A DNA stretch of 64,000 nucleotides from Pseudovibrio axinellae. GTDB taxonomy: Bacteria; Pseudomonadota; Alphaproteobacteria; Rhizobiales; Stappiaceae. The notes below the pieces were generated by a model. That model worked only from the letters and a program-made list of their open reading frames with translations. It ran no database searches and was not told the origin of the DNA. This document shows, one piece after another, positions 36,183-47,909 of this stretch (its first letter is position 1; each line of letters starts with the position of its first letter). Location: assembly GCF_900110875.1 (NCBI RefSeq), contig NZ_FOFM01000003.1, positions 62,001-126,000 on the forward strand, in the 5' to 3' direction. A program made the position numbers and the translations under genes.

Positions 36183-37922
36183 ATGTATTATGAAAGTTAT
36201 TTTATATCAAATTTTAGATATTTGGGTGATGGTGTGGCTAAGAAGCAAAGTAATCCAATAATTAGTTATGATGCCCGCATAGGAAATGTTTCTGCAGAAA
36301 ATGACTATGATTTCTTAAATAACTGCTTTGTTTCACACCGTGCAGTTAGCGAGATTATGGACCTAGAATCTGCTAAAATGATCCTCGCAGGTCGAACTGG
36401 TGCTGGTAAAACCGCTATTCTTAAGCATATTGAAGAAAAAAATAGAAAAACCTCTGAAATTATTCCTTCAGATATGTCCATGCACTATATAAGTAATTCA
36501 GATATCATCAGGTTTTTGGATGATATCGGTGCTAATCTTGATATGTTCTTTCAAACGCTTTGGAAACATGTTTTGATTATTGAATATATCAAAATGAAGT
36601 ACCATTCGAACTCCGAGCCTAATTCTACTTATTTATTTGATAAAATACTTGATTTTTTTGCGTCGGATCACAAGCGAAAGATTGCTGAGCAATATATTGA
36701 AAAGTGGGGGTCCGTATTCTGGATCACCATGGATGAAAGCATTCGAAGTCTTACAGAAACTTATGAGCGCAACATAACTGCGGAACTAGGAGTTGATGTA
36801 AATAAGTTCAAAACAAAGGCTGGGTATGGCCAAAACTTGAGTGCTCAACAGAAAAGTGAGTTTGTCGCTCGTGCTCGAAAAGTAATTGATAGTGGACAGC
36901 TTGCTGCTCTTTCAAGCGTAATTGAGGCGCTTTCTAATGGCTCCAAGGAGACAAATCGAGGGCGCACATACTATATTTTGATAGATCAGCTCGACTTAAA
37001 CTGGGCAGAAGAGCGGATACGATTTCGATTGATCAATGCGCTGATCCAAACTCTTCAAAAATTTCGAAAAATCCATGACTTAAAGATTATAGTCGCATTG
37101 AGATCAGATGTGTTGGAACGAACGAAACAGGAAAACGATGAGTTAGGCTTTCAAAGTGAGAAGTATAAAGACTACATCTCAGAGATACGTTGGAGTACCC
37201 GGGAACTTAACGAGCTACTACAAAAGCGTATAAACTATCTCTTCAGGAAGAAATATACGAAGGATAATGTGTGCTTTGATGATATATTTAGCCATGAGAT
37301 AAAGCGTAAAAAATCTTTAGATTATATATTAGCTCGTACTCTATTTAGGCCACGAGATGCTATCGCATTTGTTAACGAATGTTTGAAAGAGGCTGATGGA
37401 GCGTCTGAAATAACTCCCAAGCATATAAATGCAGCTGAACTTGCGTATGCTGTGGATCGAAAACAGGCATTGATTGAAGAATGGAAGTCTGCATACCCTT
37501 CGCTAGCCAGTCTGCTCTCAGTTTTAGAGAATAGATCTGATGTCCTTCTTTTTTCTGAGTTCAGTTCAAAGCAAAACATGGAAGCTTTGGCTTATAGAAT
37601 TGCTGATAAGGACAAAGAAGCATTTGATCCGCTGTTTGTTGCCGCAGAAAAAGTGGCTTTCTGGACGGCAGAACAACGCGGTGATCCCTATGATGAACTA
37701 GCGAGAAAATCACTTGTGGTCCTCTACAGGGTCGGTGTTGTCGGTTTAAAGCTAAGCTCCGAAATTCCTTATAGTTATAGCCACCTAGGAGCATCGTCTA
37801 TTTCGGAAAGTTCCTTCAAACATGATACGAAAATTAGAATTCACGAAATGCTACATCGATCCCTAAACATTTATAGCGGCAACAAAAATAAGCATCAGCA
37901 CCGAAGTTACGAGACGTCCTAA
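36183..37922 (+). CDS. Stand-alone P-loop ATPase, Sll1717-like family
   Basis: The 579-residue protein has Walker A GRTGAGKT (70-77) and Walker B YYILIDQLD (263-271), followed by a sensor-like IIVALRSDVLERT and a helical C-terminal half with RDAIAFVNECL. The opening RIGNVSAENDYDFL followed by CFVSHRAV is characteristic of the P-loop ATPase Sll1717 family, whose function is not established; related STAND/KAP-like ATPases occur in defence loci. The start may instead be the GTG at 36234 (MAKKQSN). Codon use is clearly more AT-rich than the neighbours, suggesting acquisition. No partner gene is adjacent. Confidence 0.85.
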   Translation: MYYESYFISNFRYLGDGVAKKQSNPIISYDARIGNVSAENDYDFLNNCFVSHRAVSEIMDLESAKMILAGRTGAGKTAILKHIEEKNRKTSEIIPSDMSMHYISNSDIIRFLDDIGANLDMFFQTLWKHVLIIEYIKMKYHSNSEPNSTYLFDKILDFFASDHKRKIAEQYIEKWGSVFWITMDESIRSLTETYERNITAELGVDVNKFKTKAGYGQNLSAQQKSEFVARARKVIDSGQLAALSSVIEALSNGSKETNRGRTYYILIDQLDLNWAEERIRFRLINALIQTLQKFRKIHDLKIIVALRSDVLERTKQENDELGFQSEKYKDYISEIRWSTRELNELLQKRINYLFRKKYTKDNVCFDDIFSHEIKRKKSLDYILARTLFRPRDAIAFVNECLKEADGASEITPKHINAAELAYAVDRKQALIEEWKSAYPSLASLLSVLENRSDVLLFSEFSSKQNMEALAYRIADKDKEAFDPLFVAAEKVAFWTAEQRGDPYDELARKSLVVLYRVGVVGLKLSSEIPYSYSHLGASSISESSFKHDTKIRIHEMLHRSLNIYSGNKNKHQHRSYETS

Positions 37923-38396
37923 GGCTTTCCCCTTCCCATCCGACACCTTTTCCGCTACCATCCAACATACCACCACCAATCCTCAAAGGATTCCCAATGC
38001 CGCTGCGCATGCACATCGCTGTAAAAATCACCGCCCGTGTCCATGATGGTCCGGCGTGTGGGCGATTTATGGGCTTGGCTTAAAGCTCCCTGACATGAGT
38101 GAGAACCGCGCCGCTGAGCCTTTGGGCTCGCCCGTTTGGCGTCCTCATTTAAGCAAGAGCGTTTAGGCAGCGGGGCAGGGCGTGTCATTGCACGTGCAAC
38201 TCCAGTGGGTGTTTTCACCGCAAATCCTCAGTTTCCGCTGAAAAACGGGAGTATTGAGGAAATCTAAGAGCCTGATTATCAATCAGCCCCTTTATTGCGC
38301 TGCCAGCATTCGTTAAAAGACCTCCACGAATTTTATCTGCCCGGCTCTGACTCAAACTGTGTTCAGCTGCTGGCACATGCAAACCCTTGAGGGATT
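37923..38396. other. Intergenic region upstream of pheS
   Basis: This 474-base stretch shows several GC-rich inverted repeats (for example around 38030-38070) and a short hairpin CTGATT/AATCAG (38272-38286). A minus-strand frame at 37955-38218 (87 codons) is arginine/proline-rich and I do not regard it as a gene. I find no convincing Phe-codon leader peptide. Confidence 0.5.
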
Positions 38397-39479
38397 ATGT
38401 CCGACCTCGAAACACTCGAAGCCGAGATTAACACCGCGATTGCCGGTGCTGACTCTGAAGCCGCACTGGAAGATGTGCGTGTTGCCGCCCTTGGCAAAAA
38501 GGGCAGCGTTTCTGAAAAAATGAAAACGCTTGGCAAAATGACGCCGGAAGAGCGCAAGGAAATGGGCCCGCTGCTCAATACCCTCAAAAACCGTGTTGGC
38601 GAGGCAATTGCAGCCCGCAAAGACGTGTTGAAGGAAGAAGCACTCAACGCCCGTCTGGCATCAGAAACAGTTGATGTAAGCCAGCCTTTGCGCAACACCC
38701 CGGCAGAAGAAGGCCGCATCCACCCTGTTTCTCAGGTTACTGAAGAGCTGGTCGCAATTTTCGCGGACATGGGCTTTTCCGTTGCTGAAGGACCCGATAT
38801 CGAGACAGACGAGCTGAACTTTACAGCTTTGAACTTCCCGGAAGGCCACCCAGCCCGCGAAATGCACGACACCTTCTTCTTCAATGAGAAGGAAGAGGGC
38901 GAGCGCATGTTGCTGCGCACGCATACATCCCCAGTACAGATCCGCACCATGCGCTCTCAAGAGCCGCCACTGCGGATTATCATTCCGGGCCGTACATACC
39001 GTTGTGACAGCGATCAGACCCACACACCAATGTTCCACCAGATGGAAGGCCTCGTGATCGACAAGACCACGCATATCGGCCACCTGAAAGGCACATTGGA
39101 AGAATTCCTCAAAGCGTTCTTTGAGGTCGATAATGTGGAACTGCGTTTCCGCCCAAGCTTCTTCCCATTCACCGAACCTTCCATGGAGGTGGACGTGAAG
39201 TGCGATCGCTCTGGTGCAGAAGTGAAAATTGGCACCGGTAACGATTGGATGGAAATCCTCGGTTGCGGCATGGTTCATCCAAACGTATTGCGCAACTGTG
39301 GTCTGGACCCGGATGTGTACCAGGGCTTTGCATGGGGAATCGGGATCGATCGCCTCGCAATGCTCAAATACGGCATGAATGACCTGCGCGCCTTCTTTGA
39401 TGCAGACGTACGCTGGCTGAAGCACTACGGCTTCCGCCCACTGGACGTTCCATCCCTTATGGCAGGCCTTTCCAAGTAA
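38397..39479 (+). CDS. pheS: Phenylalanine-tRNA ligase alpha subunit
   Basis: This 360-residue protein has the N-terminal coiled-coil arm (about 1-85) and the class II synthetase core. Motif 2 region [30 protein letters not shown] and the motif 3 region [16 protein letters not shown] are intact. It charges tRNA-Phe as an alpha2beta2 enzyme with PheT, which begins 27 bases downstream. The ATG follows GAGG. Confidence 0.98.
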   Translation: MSDLETLEAEINTAIAGADSEAALEDVRVAALGKKGSVSEKMKTLGKMTPEERKEMGPLLNTLKNRVGEAIAARKDVLKEEALNARLASETVDVSQPLRNTPAEEGRIHPVSQVTEELVAIFADMGFSVAEGPDIETDELNFTALNFPEGHPAREMHDTFFFNEKEEGERMLLRTHTSPVQIRTMRSQEPPLRIIIPGRTYRCDSDQTHTPMFHQMEGLVIDKTTHIGHLKGTLEEFLKAFFEVDNVELRFRPSFFPFTEPSMEVDVKCDRSGAEVKIGTGNDWMEILGCGMVHPNVLRNCGLDPDVYQGFAWGIGIDRLAMLKYGMNDLRAFFDADVRWLKHYGFRPLDVPSLMAGLSK

Positions 39480-39506
39480 TCTTGGTCCTAACAAAAGAGC
39501 AGACAC

Positions 39507-41930
39507 ATGAAATTCACCCTTTCCTGGCTCAAGGACCATCTTGAGACCGATGCAAGCCTTGATGAAATTGTTGAACGCCTGACACTCATCGGGCTGGAAG
39601 TTGAAGAAGTCACCAATCCGGCTGACCGTCTTGGCACATTCAAAATCGCCCGCGTGTTGGAAGCTGTTCAGCACCCGAATGCAGATCGTCTGCGCGTGTT
39701 GAAAGTAGACACCGGCGAAGGCGAGCCAATGCAGGTTGTGTGCGGTGCACCAAATGCCCGTACCGGTCTGGTCGGCGTATTTGCCAAACCGGGCGATTAT
39801 GTTCCTGGTCTGGACGTAACACTTGCAGTTGGCAAAATCCGCGACGTGGAAAGCTTCGGCATGATGGCTTCCGAGCGGGAGCTGGAACTTTCAGACGAAC
39901 ATGACGGCGTTATCGACCTGCCAGAAGATGCACCAGTTGGCACCCCATATGTAGAGTACGCAGGTTTGGATGATCCGGTCATCGAAATCGGCCTGACGCC
40001 AAACCGTCCAGATTGTGCTGGCGTTTACGGTATTGCGCGTGATTTGGCAGCGTCCGGCATAGGCACGCTCAAAACACCGCAAAAAACGCAAATCAACGCA
40101 CACAGCAACGCAAACGACCCAAAAGTCCTTATAGATCTGGGAGATAACCCAGAACACTGCCCTGCATTTGGCTATCGTGTGGTCCGTGGCATTCAAAACG
40201 GCCCGTCCCCTAAGTGGATGCAAAAGCGTTTGATTGCGATCGGCCTGCGCCCGATTAATACCCTTGTCGACATCACAAACTACATGACGTTCGATCAGGG
40301 CCGCCCGCTGCATGTCTTTGATGCAGATAAGGTTTCTGGTGATCTGACGGTACGTCACGGTAAAGCTGGCGAAGAACTTGTCGGCCTTGACGGTAAAACA
40401 TATGCCGTTGATGAAAGCGTTGTAGTCATCGCAGATGACAACGGTTTGGAGTCTCTCGGCGGAATTATGGGTGGAGAATCAACAGGTTGTGACGAAACCA
40501 CAACCAACGTTGTGATCGAAAGCGCGCTGTGGTGCCCAAATCGCATCGCTCGCACCGGTCGTAAACTGGGAGTATCTACCGACGCACGCTACCGTTTTGA
40601 GCGCGGTGTTGACCCTGCATACATGGTGGAAGGGCTTGAAGTTGCAACCAAATTGGTCATGGACCTGTGCGGCGGCGGCGAAGCGTCCGACCTCAACGTT
40701 GTAGGAGAAGTGCCTCAGGAAGAGCGCATTATTGAGTTCCCACTGAGCGAAGTAAAGCGCATCTCCGGCTTGGAAGTCTCTCATGGCGAGATCAAAGCCA
40801 TCCTCTCGCTCCTCGGTTTCTGGGTCGCTGGCAACGGTGATGTGGTTAAAGTTGCTCCCCCAAGCTGGCGTCCTGACGTACACGGAAAAGCTGATTTGGT
40901 AGAAGAGGTTATGCGCATTGTCGGCATCGACAAAGTGCCAACTGCTACCCTTCCACGCATGGAGCCTGTCTCGCAGAAGGTGCTGACCCTCAGCCAGATC
41001 CGCCGCTCCAGTGCACGCCGCGCGCTTGCAACACGCGGTATGAATGAGGCCGTACTCTGGTCCTTCATTTCAAAAGCCCAAGCTGAGCTGTTCGGTGGCG
41101 GTAACCCAATGTTATCATTGGCAAACCCGATTTCCTCCGACATGTCAGACATGCGCCCGTCTTTGCTTCCAGGCCTCCTTTCCGCTTCCCAGCGCAATGC
41201 GGACCGTGGTTACGCAGATGTTGCTCTGTTCGAAGTCGGCCAAGTCTTTGAAAACGATACTGAAAATGGCCAGAAAATGGTTATTTCCGGCATCCGTCGC
41301 GGCACAGCAAAGCCAATGGGATCAGGTCGTCATTGGTCACAAAACGCTGATAATGTTGACGTATTCGACGCAAAGGCTGATGCAGGCGCTGTCCTTTCTT
41401 CGATTGGTGCTGCGGTAGACAAGCTGATGGTGTTCACAGATGCCCCATCCTACTATCACCCTGGTCGCTCCGGTGCGCTGAAGATGGGTCCTAAAAATAC
41501 GCTTGCGTATTTCGGTGAAATTCACCCTAAGACCTTGGAAGAATTGGACATTGAAGGACCGCTTGTTGCGTTTGAAGTGTTCATTGATGCGGTTCCGGCA
41601 CCCAAGAAAAAGCCAACCAAATCCAAAGGTGCGCTGAATGCGGTGGACCTGATGCCAGTCAAACGGGACTTCGCGTTCCTGGTAGATGCATCGCTTCCAG
41701 CTGATAAGCTGCTTCGCGCTGCCAAAGGCGCTGATAAAGCTTTGATCACAAACGTGAATCTCTTCGATATTTACGAAGGGAAGGGTGTTCCGGAAGGTCA
41801 GCGATCACTCGCGATTGATGTGACGCTACAGCCAACCAAAAAGACCCTCACGGACGAGGATATTGAAGCAGTCTCAAACAAGATTGTTGCATCCGTTCAA
41901 AAGGCTACCGGCGGTACCCTGCGCGGATAA
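39507..41930 (+). CDS. pheT: Phenylalanine-tRNA ligase beta subunit
   Basis: The 807-residue protein contains the N-terminal tRNA-binding (EMAP-like) domain ([19 protein letters not shown], about 52-70), B3/B4 and B5 domains ([17 protein letters not shown]) and a C-terminal ferredoxin-like anticodon-binding domain ([13 protein letters not shown] to the end). Full length for bacterial PheT. It is co-transcribed with pheS and followed by a strong terminator. Confidence 0.98.
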   Translation: MKFTLSWLKDHLETDASLDEIVERLTLIGLEVEEVTNPADRLGTFKIARVLEAVQHPNADRLRVLKVDTGEGEPMQVVCGAPNARTGLVGVFAKPGDYVPGLDVTLAVGKIRDVESFGMMASERELELSDEHDGVIDLPEDAPVGTPYVEYAGLDDPVIEIGLTPNRPDCAGVYGIARDLAASGIGTLKTPQKTQINAHSNANDPKVLIDLGDNPEHCPAFGYRVVRGIQNGPSPKWMQKRLIAIGLRPINTLVDITNYMTFDQGRPLHVFDADKVSGDLTVRHGKAGEELVGLDGKTYAVDESVVVIADDNGLESLGGIMGGESTGCDETTTNVVIESALWCPNRIARTGRKLGVSTDARYRFERGVDPAYMVEGLEVATKLVMDLCGGGEASDLNVVGEVPQEERIIEFPLSEVKRISGLEVSHGEIKAILSLLGFWVAGNGDVVKVAPPSWRPDVHGKADLVEEVMRIVGIDKVPTATLPRMEPVSQKVLTLSQIRRSSARRALATRGMNEAVLWSFISKAQAELFGGGNPMLSLANPISSDMSDMRPSLLPGLLSASQRNADRGYADVALFEVGQVFENDTENGQKMVISGIRRGTAKPMGSGRHWSQNADNVDVFDAKADAGAVLSSIGAAVDKLMVFTDAPSYYHPGRSGALKMGPKNTLAYFGEIHPKTLEELDIEGPLVAFEVFIDAVPAPKKKPTKSKGALNAVDLMPVKRDFAFLVDASLPADKLLRAAKGADKALITNVNLFDIYEGKGVPEGQRSLAIDVTLQPTKKTLTDEDIEAVSNKIVASVQKATGGTLRG

Positions 41931-41947
41931 CACGACCTTAAGCAATG

Positions 41948-41984
41948 AAAAAAGCGGCCTTCACAAACTGGAGGCCGCTTTTTT
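41948..41984 (+). terminator. Rho-independent terminator after pheT
   Basis: AAAAAAGCGGCCT and AGGCCGCTTTTTT pair perfectly around an 11-base loop, with T-runs on both strands, so it can work in both directions. Confidence 0.92.
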
Positions 41985-42067
41985 AAAGGTTGATATCACC
42001 TATGCAACGCGGTGATTTGTAAAAGGCCGACCTCTTGATCGTAAATGGGGGTATCGCTCCAGCCACT

Positions 42068-42496
42068 TCAAGCGTCATCGACGCCTTCTTCTGGCATTAC
42101 ACCAACGTCCTGTGAAACAACACTAGCCCGACCACAGAACCCGCGCCGTCGCCGTATTTGTTGGCAGTCTTGACTGTTCAACTCAGTTTTGGGCCTGCAG
42201 GCGTGTACAAGGTCAACCCCACCCCCGTCGATCTTAAGCGCCATTCCTTCTGTCAGAGCCGTCGCCACTGTGGTGCGCGCGTGCGAAACCAGCCGTGAGA
42301 ATGTCGGACGCGAAATTCCCATTAAGTGAGCTGCTGCAGTATGTTCCAGCCCTTCAGCATCGGCTAACCTCAGGGCCTCAATGCCATCTTCATTCAACAC
42401 AGCAGCCTTCAATTCGCTCAATGGTACTCCTTGCGGCTTGAAAAATCGAACTTTGGAACTCTTTTGAACCATCCGGCGTTTTTTGGGGCGGGGCAT
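42068..42496 (-). CDS. UPF0251/DUF134 DNA-binding protein
   Basis: This 142-residue protein opens with MPRPKKRRMV and has a sigma-70 region 4-like helix-turn-helix (GLEHTAAAHLMGISRPTFSRLV, about 50-71; quoted in part) as in the DUF134 family. ALRLADAEGLEH is the family landmark. The C-terminal part is divergent. DUF134 genes often lie next to NifX/NafY-like metal-cofactor proteins, but none is adjacent here. Two near-identical dyads lie just upstream and probably serve autoregulation. Confidence 0.88.
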   Translation of the reverse strand: MPRPKKRRMVQKSSKVRFFKPQGVPLSELKAAVLNEDGIEALRLADAEGLEHTAAAHLMGISRPTFSRLVSHARTTVATALTEGMALKIDGGGVDLVHACRPKTELNSQDCQQIRRRRGFCGRASVVSQDVGVMPEEGVDDA

Positions 42497-42513
42497 ATCA
42501 AGTGCTTTCTAGT

Positions 42514-42531
42514 AATGATCTTATGTTCATA
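42514..42531. promoter_or_regulatory. Operator-like dyad 1 of the UPF0251 gene
   Basis: AATGATCTTATGTTCATA matches the reverse complement of dyad 2 with a single mismatch in the first 17 bases. It lies 18 bases upstream of the UPF0251 start. Confidence 0.6.
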
Positions 42532-42567
42532 AAGATGGCAGGCTCGGACAGATCAAACAAGTTCGTA

Positions 42568-42585
42568 AATGAACATAAGTTCATT
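42568..42585. promoter_or_regulatory. Operator-like dyad 2 of the UPF0251 gene
   Basis: AATGAACATAAGTTCATT has perfect 7-base arms around a 4-base centre. It is 54 bases from dyad 1, close to five helical turns. Confidence 0.65.
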
Positions 42586-43636
42586 ACCGGAGATGCAAGC
42601 GCTCCAAGATTTAAGAAATGTTTAGCAGAAGGGTCGTGGTCCTAGTTAAGCTAGGAGCACTCGTAAAGAGAGCGAATGATTCGACGGAGAATGAGCGTGC
42701 TCTCATTTTTCCTTAGTGATGAGCTCAGCCAAACAAAATAATGCACCGGTAGGTTAACACTCAAAGTAATAATCCTGTGGAACCAAGAATATAAATACTG
42801 CGTACACTGAGCTGAACGGAACCGAAATTTCGTGATCTGAAATACCAGGCTGCCCCTTGGTATTTCAGAGATCTGATGATTGAAACCTAATCGCGCATGG
42901 GCGGGAACTCCTAGCGAGCCTACGCTCGTAAGTAGTATTTCTTTTTGACTTTACCGCAAAAAATTACAAACTCCTGCGTGTGTAATTAATTTAGAAACTG
43001 AATTACATTGGGACTTGGAAAATGCGCTGGTATCAAGTGTATTTGAATAAATTGAAGAGCTATAAATTACCTTGGCACATCGAAGATGTTTCCATGGCGA
43101 ATAACCTGCACCTCGTCTAACGGTTCCCAAGCTTGCAGCAGTGTCGTTCCTGCTGCATGGCCGCATGTGACCCTGCCTTTAGCCTCTTATAGTCTGCCAA
43201 AGATGCAGAGCGCGAAAGCCAGCAAGAACATGCACTCATCTTCAATCAAGTAAATGTCCATATCAGTTTGATGAAATGCAATAGGTGTATCTGAAAATCT
43301 GTGATTGGATGCTGGCAATACATTTGAGTTCCAGGCTTAAACTATGGAACGTTGATATTGCTTATGCGGTAATAGAGTTTTTGTAACTTTTGCTTTTGTT
43401 TTATGAGCAAGGGACGGGATCTCTTTAACTAATGCTTGGTTGAGGAAATATATAGATCGCAGCGCGACCAAGATTAATCGATGCTAGTAATCGTTTGGTC
43501 AAGTAATACGCTTGTCAATTTGAATGTTATGCGTATTTCATAGAGGTTTAAGTGACTGCGATCTGTATATTCATCATATAGATATGCACATGTTGATATT
43601 GTTACTTATTGTTAAAAGCCAATATCTCGATATTTA

Positions 43637-43693
43637 ATGATGAACGAAAGCGAAACGGCGTATCAAATTCTCCTGTTTTCTATTTTATACTAA
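43637..43693 (+). CDS. Possible leader peptide upstream of tpl, 18 codons
   Basis: The frame encodes a peptide beginning MMNESETAYQ and ending in Tyr directly before the TAA stop. The two tyrosines and the terminal position would suit tyrosine sensing by a stalled ribosome, as TnaC does for tryptophan. No SD is visible and no rho-site analysis is possible here, so this is only a suggestion. Confidence 0.2.
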   Translation: MMNESETAYQILLFSILY

Positions 43694-43770
43694 TAGTTAC
43701 ATGAGATGTGCGCCTTTCACCAATTCGATTACATAAACCACAGCCAACGCAATAACGAAGAAGCAAGTAA

Positions 43771-45159
<1,389 letters not shown>

Positions 45160-45375
45160 ATAATCGCGGTTCCAAGTAGTAAAGATACGTATTGCGATTG
45201 AAGAATTGGAGGAGAGGAAGTTTTCTCTCCTTCGGTTTCAAATATAAAAATCCAGTTCTTAGTTGTTAATATAAATCAATACTACGTATTAGTGTCGTTG
45301 CTCTTGTCGTTTGTGGGCGGCGATAAAAATATTCCTTATTGGTCACGGTAATAAAAAACCAGAGTTGGGAGGCTC

Positions 45376-46665
45376 ATGATGACCATCGCAACCGAACAAG
45401 TACAATCTCCAGAAGATTCAGAGGCAGAACCTTCGAAAAAAGGTCAGGGGACCATCCTCGGCGCTAGTGTGATTGCAGCGGGCACTGCAGTCGGCGCCGG
45501 CATGTTCTCACTGCCAGTAGCAAACAGTGGCGTGTGGTTCAGTGTTTGCCTCGTTCTAATGATTGTAGTTGGCTACATTATGCATAGTGCGTCTATGTAC
45601 ATTATGGAGGTAACGCTTCACTTCCCGAAAGGGTCTAACTACGACAGTCTTGCCAAAGGAACAATTGGCAACTTCGGGCGACTGATCAATGGATTGTCAG
45701 TCGCTTTTTTATGTTATGTACTTACCTACGCCTACATCTCAGGCGGTAGCTCTATCATCACATACTCGCTCTCAATCTTCGGTGACATACATATGCCATC
45801 CGGTCTGGCGAGTTTGATCTTTGCTGTGGTGTTGCTCTCGATAGTACTTTGCGGAACAAAGGTCGTTGATCGTGTCACAACAATCTTGATCGGCGGCATG
45901 CTGATCACCTTCTTGATGAGCTTGAGTGCGCTGATTGGTAACTCTTCCACTGCAAATCTGTTCCCAGACATTAGCCTGGCTGATCGCACACCTTATGCGT
46001 TCTATACAATCAGCTTCCTGGTTGCGAGTTTCGGACTGCAGATCACGGTGCCAACGGTCACCAACTACCTTGGTAAGGACGCAAAGCGCACGGGAAAGGC
46101 ATTGGTCTACGCAATCTTGCTCGCTGGCGCTTTCTACTTCCTCTGGATGTTTGCTGTGTTCGGGAATCTCTCGCGTGATCTGTTCCCTGAAATCATCGCA
46201 GAAGGTGGCAATATTGGTAGCATTATAGGCGCACTTGGCGAGTCCGGTATCGGCACAAATATCTCTGTCGCGCTGCAGATATTTGGCAATATGGCTGTTG
46301 CAACATCCTTCTTGGGTGTGTCGCTCAGCTTGTACGATTACATCGCTGATTTGTTCAAGTTTGACACCAGTGTTTGGGTGGGGAAATTGCAAACGTGTTC
46401 AATCGCATTTGTACCAACCATCATCCTCGCAATCTTGTTCCCTAATGGGTTCATCACAGCTATCGGCTATGCAGGTGTCGTGCTGGTGATCTTCAGTCTG
46501 CTGACACCGATCATCATGGTGCGCATCTGTCGTCAACGTAACCCGGGCCTTTTTCAGGTCTCTGGTGGTACCACCAGGCAGGCTATGGTCTTTGGCTTTG
46601 GTATTGTCGTGTTCATCATCACAGCGTTTGAACTGACAGGGAACCTGCCTATCTTTGGTCACTAG
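45376..46665 (+). CDS. Aromatic amino acid permease, HAAAP family (TyrP/TnaB/Mtr-like)
   Basis: The 429-residue protein has about 11 membrane helices. It opens the first helix with GASVIAAGTAVGAGMFSLPV, the conserved HAAAP pattern of TyrP, TnaB and Mtr. The ATG at 45376 is preceded by GGGAGG. Following a tyrosine phenol-lyase, it probably imports tyrosine, but tryptophan transport cannot be excluded from sequence. A short imperfect hairpin (45211-45230) lies between the two genes. Confidence 0.92.
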   Translation: MMTIATEQVQSPEDSEAEPSKKGQGTILGASVIAAGTAVGAGMFSLPVANSGVWFSVCLVLMIVVGYIMHSASMYIMEVTLHFPKGSNYDSLAKGTIGNFGRLINGLSVAFLCYVLTYAYISGGSSIITYSLSIFGDIHMPSGLASLIFAVVLLSIVLCGTKVVDRVTTILIGGMLITFLMSLSALIGNSSTANLFPDISLADRTPYAFYTISFLVASFGLQITVPTVTNYLGKDAKRTGKALVYAILLAGAFYFLWMFAVFGNLSRDLFPEIIAEGGNIGSIIGALGESGIGTNISVALQIFGNMAVATSFLGVSLSLYDYIADLFKFDTSVWVGKLQTCSIAFVPTIILAILFPNGFITAIGYAGVVLVIFSLLTPIIMVRICRQRNPGLFQVSGGTTRQAMVFGFGIVVFIITAFELTGNLPIFGH

Positions 46666-46814
46666 ACAAGGCCTCAATTGCATCAGAGGCACTGCTGAAG
46701 ATGCATTAAATCCAGCCAGCATTCTAGGATCAATCAGCTTGCCGCGACATCCCTCAGTTGCGGCAAGCGTGTCTTAGATGGTCTCAGCACTCTTGTAGCA
46801 CGCAGAGCCATCAG

Positions 46815-46853
46815 AAAAGGGTGCTTACTCCAGGGAGGGGGAGCACCCTTTTT
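46815..46853. terminator. Bidirectional terminator between permease and DUF2267 genes
   Basis: AAAAGGGTGCT and AGCACCCTTTTT pair around a 16-base loop, with T-runs on both strands, ending both converging genes. A second hairpin CTTGCCGC/GCGGCAAG lies at 46738-46767. Confidence 0.9.
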
Positions 46854-46900
46854 GTGTAAGGGCAGCTGCCAGATAACGAGCTCCGGCAAAAGCACCGCTC

Positions 46901-47341
46901 TCAACGACCTTCTGCTGGCAGATCAATACTCCAGTACCGAACAGCGTCTGCTCCCAAGGTTTCCAAAGTTGCTTGGAAATGAGAAAGATCCACATACTGT
47001 CGTAGCGCCTTGCTCACCTGACAGACGGCTGTTTCCTGTGAAAAATTATGATGGGTGCGAAGGGCTTTTACGTCCATGATCCAGTCCTGATAATCTCCAA
47101 AGCGGCTGATGAACTGCTCCGTTTGCCAGTCACTTACGAAAATTGCACGCAATACAGGAGGAAGAGCATCTGCAAAGCGCAGAATCTTCTCGGGAGACAA
47201 ACGGTGACGAAAGGTCAGCAATACCGCCTGTACGCTAGTGTAGGTCTGGTTGCGGGTTGTCAGGCCGAGCGTTTCCTGGGCGTCTTTGAGAAAGGATTCG
47301 AATTGCTGCGAAGCGAGTTGGTATTCCTGTGGCATGGGCAT
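46901..47341 (-). CDS. DUF2267 domain protein
   Basis: From the ATG at 47341 (SD AGGA, 9 bases away) the protein has 146 residues. The pattern TYTSVQAVLLTFRHRLSPEK, ADALPPVLRAIFV and the repeat of this unit near the C-terminus (SQETAVCQVSKALRQYV) match DUF2267, an all-helical domain of unknown role found in many proteobacteria. The longer reading to 47611 adds a 90-residue non-homologous stretch without an SD. Confidence 0.88.
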   Translation of the reverse strand: MPMPQEYQLASQQFESFLKDAQETLGLTTRNQTYTSVQAVLLTFRHRLSPEKILRFADALPPVLRAIFVSDWQTEQFISRFGDYQDWIMDVKALRTHHNFSQETAVCQVSKALRQYVDLSHFQATLETLGADAVRYWSIDLPAEGR

Positions 47342-47693
47342 AACAATTTTTCCTGAGAATGGCATCACACACGCGGTTACTGAATTCCCGGAAAAGCATA
47401 GCTTATCATCTTGCAGTGCAAAACTATTCTTTCTTTGCCAGAACACTTTGGTGATTAATAGGTAAGAATACGTATATACGCTGAGGTCTGGGCATAGAGT
47501 TGGCGAATCGAAAGAGGCGTGGCAGAGATGTATAAAATAAAATTTGGGGCGCGACATTGTGCGCTGCAAAATGACAGATAAAGCAAAGTCCGAACCGCTC
47601 ATCGGTATCATGAGCGTCAGCCAAGCTTGAAAACTGTATTGACATAGATCAAGCTGCTATCTACCCTTCAGTTGTCATTGAAGTGGAGGTACT
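47342..47693. other. Intergenic region upstream of the DUF2267 gene and small membrane gene
   Basis: About 350 bases hold no gene apart from the FNR-type box at its right end. The region contains promoters for both divergent genes; I cannot place them with confidence. Confidence 0.5.
47639..47652. promoter_or_regulatory. FNR/FixK-type box
   Basis: TTGACATAGATCAA fits the FNR/FixK consensus TTGAY-N4-ATCAA on both arms. It is centred 48 bases upstream of the small-gene ATG. If it activates that gene as a class II site, the transcript would start about at its SD, so the exact mode is unclear. Confidence 0.65.
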
Positions 47694-47831
47694 ATGACTT
47701 TCGGCTTGGTATTATTCATTTGTGTATTCTTTGCGATCCTTGGAATGGTTGTGGTTTCTGAGTTTGCTTTGCGCGGTAGATCAACAGATAGCGTTGTCGC
47801 TGGTCTGGATGCTGATACCAGCAAGGAATAA
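47694..47831 (+). CDS. Small membrane protein, 45 residues
   Basis: The ATG at 47694 follows GGAGG (47685-47689) and opens a 45-codon frame ending TAA. Residues 3-22 are one predicted membrane helix (FGLVLFICVFFAILGMVVV), followed by a short polar tail SEFALRGRSTDS and a Gly/Asp-rich end. The strong SD, the FNR-type box upstream and a terminator downstream support a real gene under oxygen control. I do not recognise a family; size recalls small subunits of respiratory oxidases, but none is nearby. Confidence 0.75.
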   Translation: MTFGLVLFICVFFAILGMVVVSEFALRGRSTDSVVAGLDADTSKE

Positions 47832-47862
47832 CTCAAAGAATTGTCCAACTGAGTGTTGAGCG

Positions 47863-47890
47863 CAGGTTTCTGAGGACGGAAAGAAACCTG
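47863..47890 (+). other. Hairpin 1 downstream of the 45-residue gene
   Basis: Perfect 9-bp arms CAGGTTTCT (47863-47871) and AGAAACCTG (47882-47890) with a 10-base loop. No T-run follows. Confidence 0.6.
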
Positions 47891-47909
47891 ACGTGGACCA
47901 CAATGACGA

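Noticed and set aside
37955-38218. 87-codon minus-strand frame upstream of pheS
   Set aside because: Arg/Pro-rich, no SD, no recognisable domain.
38222-38396. Phe leader peptide/attenuator before pheS
   Set aside because: The only short frame has two Phe codons and no SD, and no terminator/antiterminator pair is evident.
42951-43166. 71-codon minus-strand frame in the tpl leader region
   Set aside because: No SD and no protein-like composition.
47866-47889. Hammerhead-like core (CTGAGGA...GAAA)
   Set aside because: The conserved CTGATGA core is not present; the stem is better explained as a simple hairpin.
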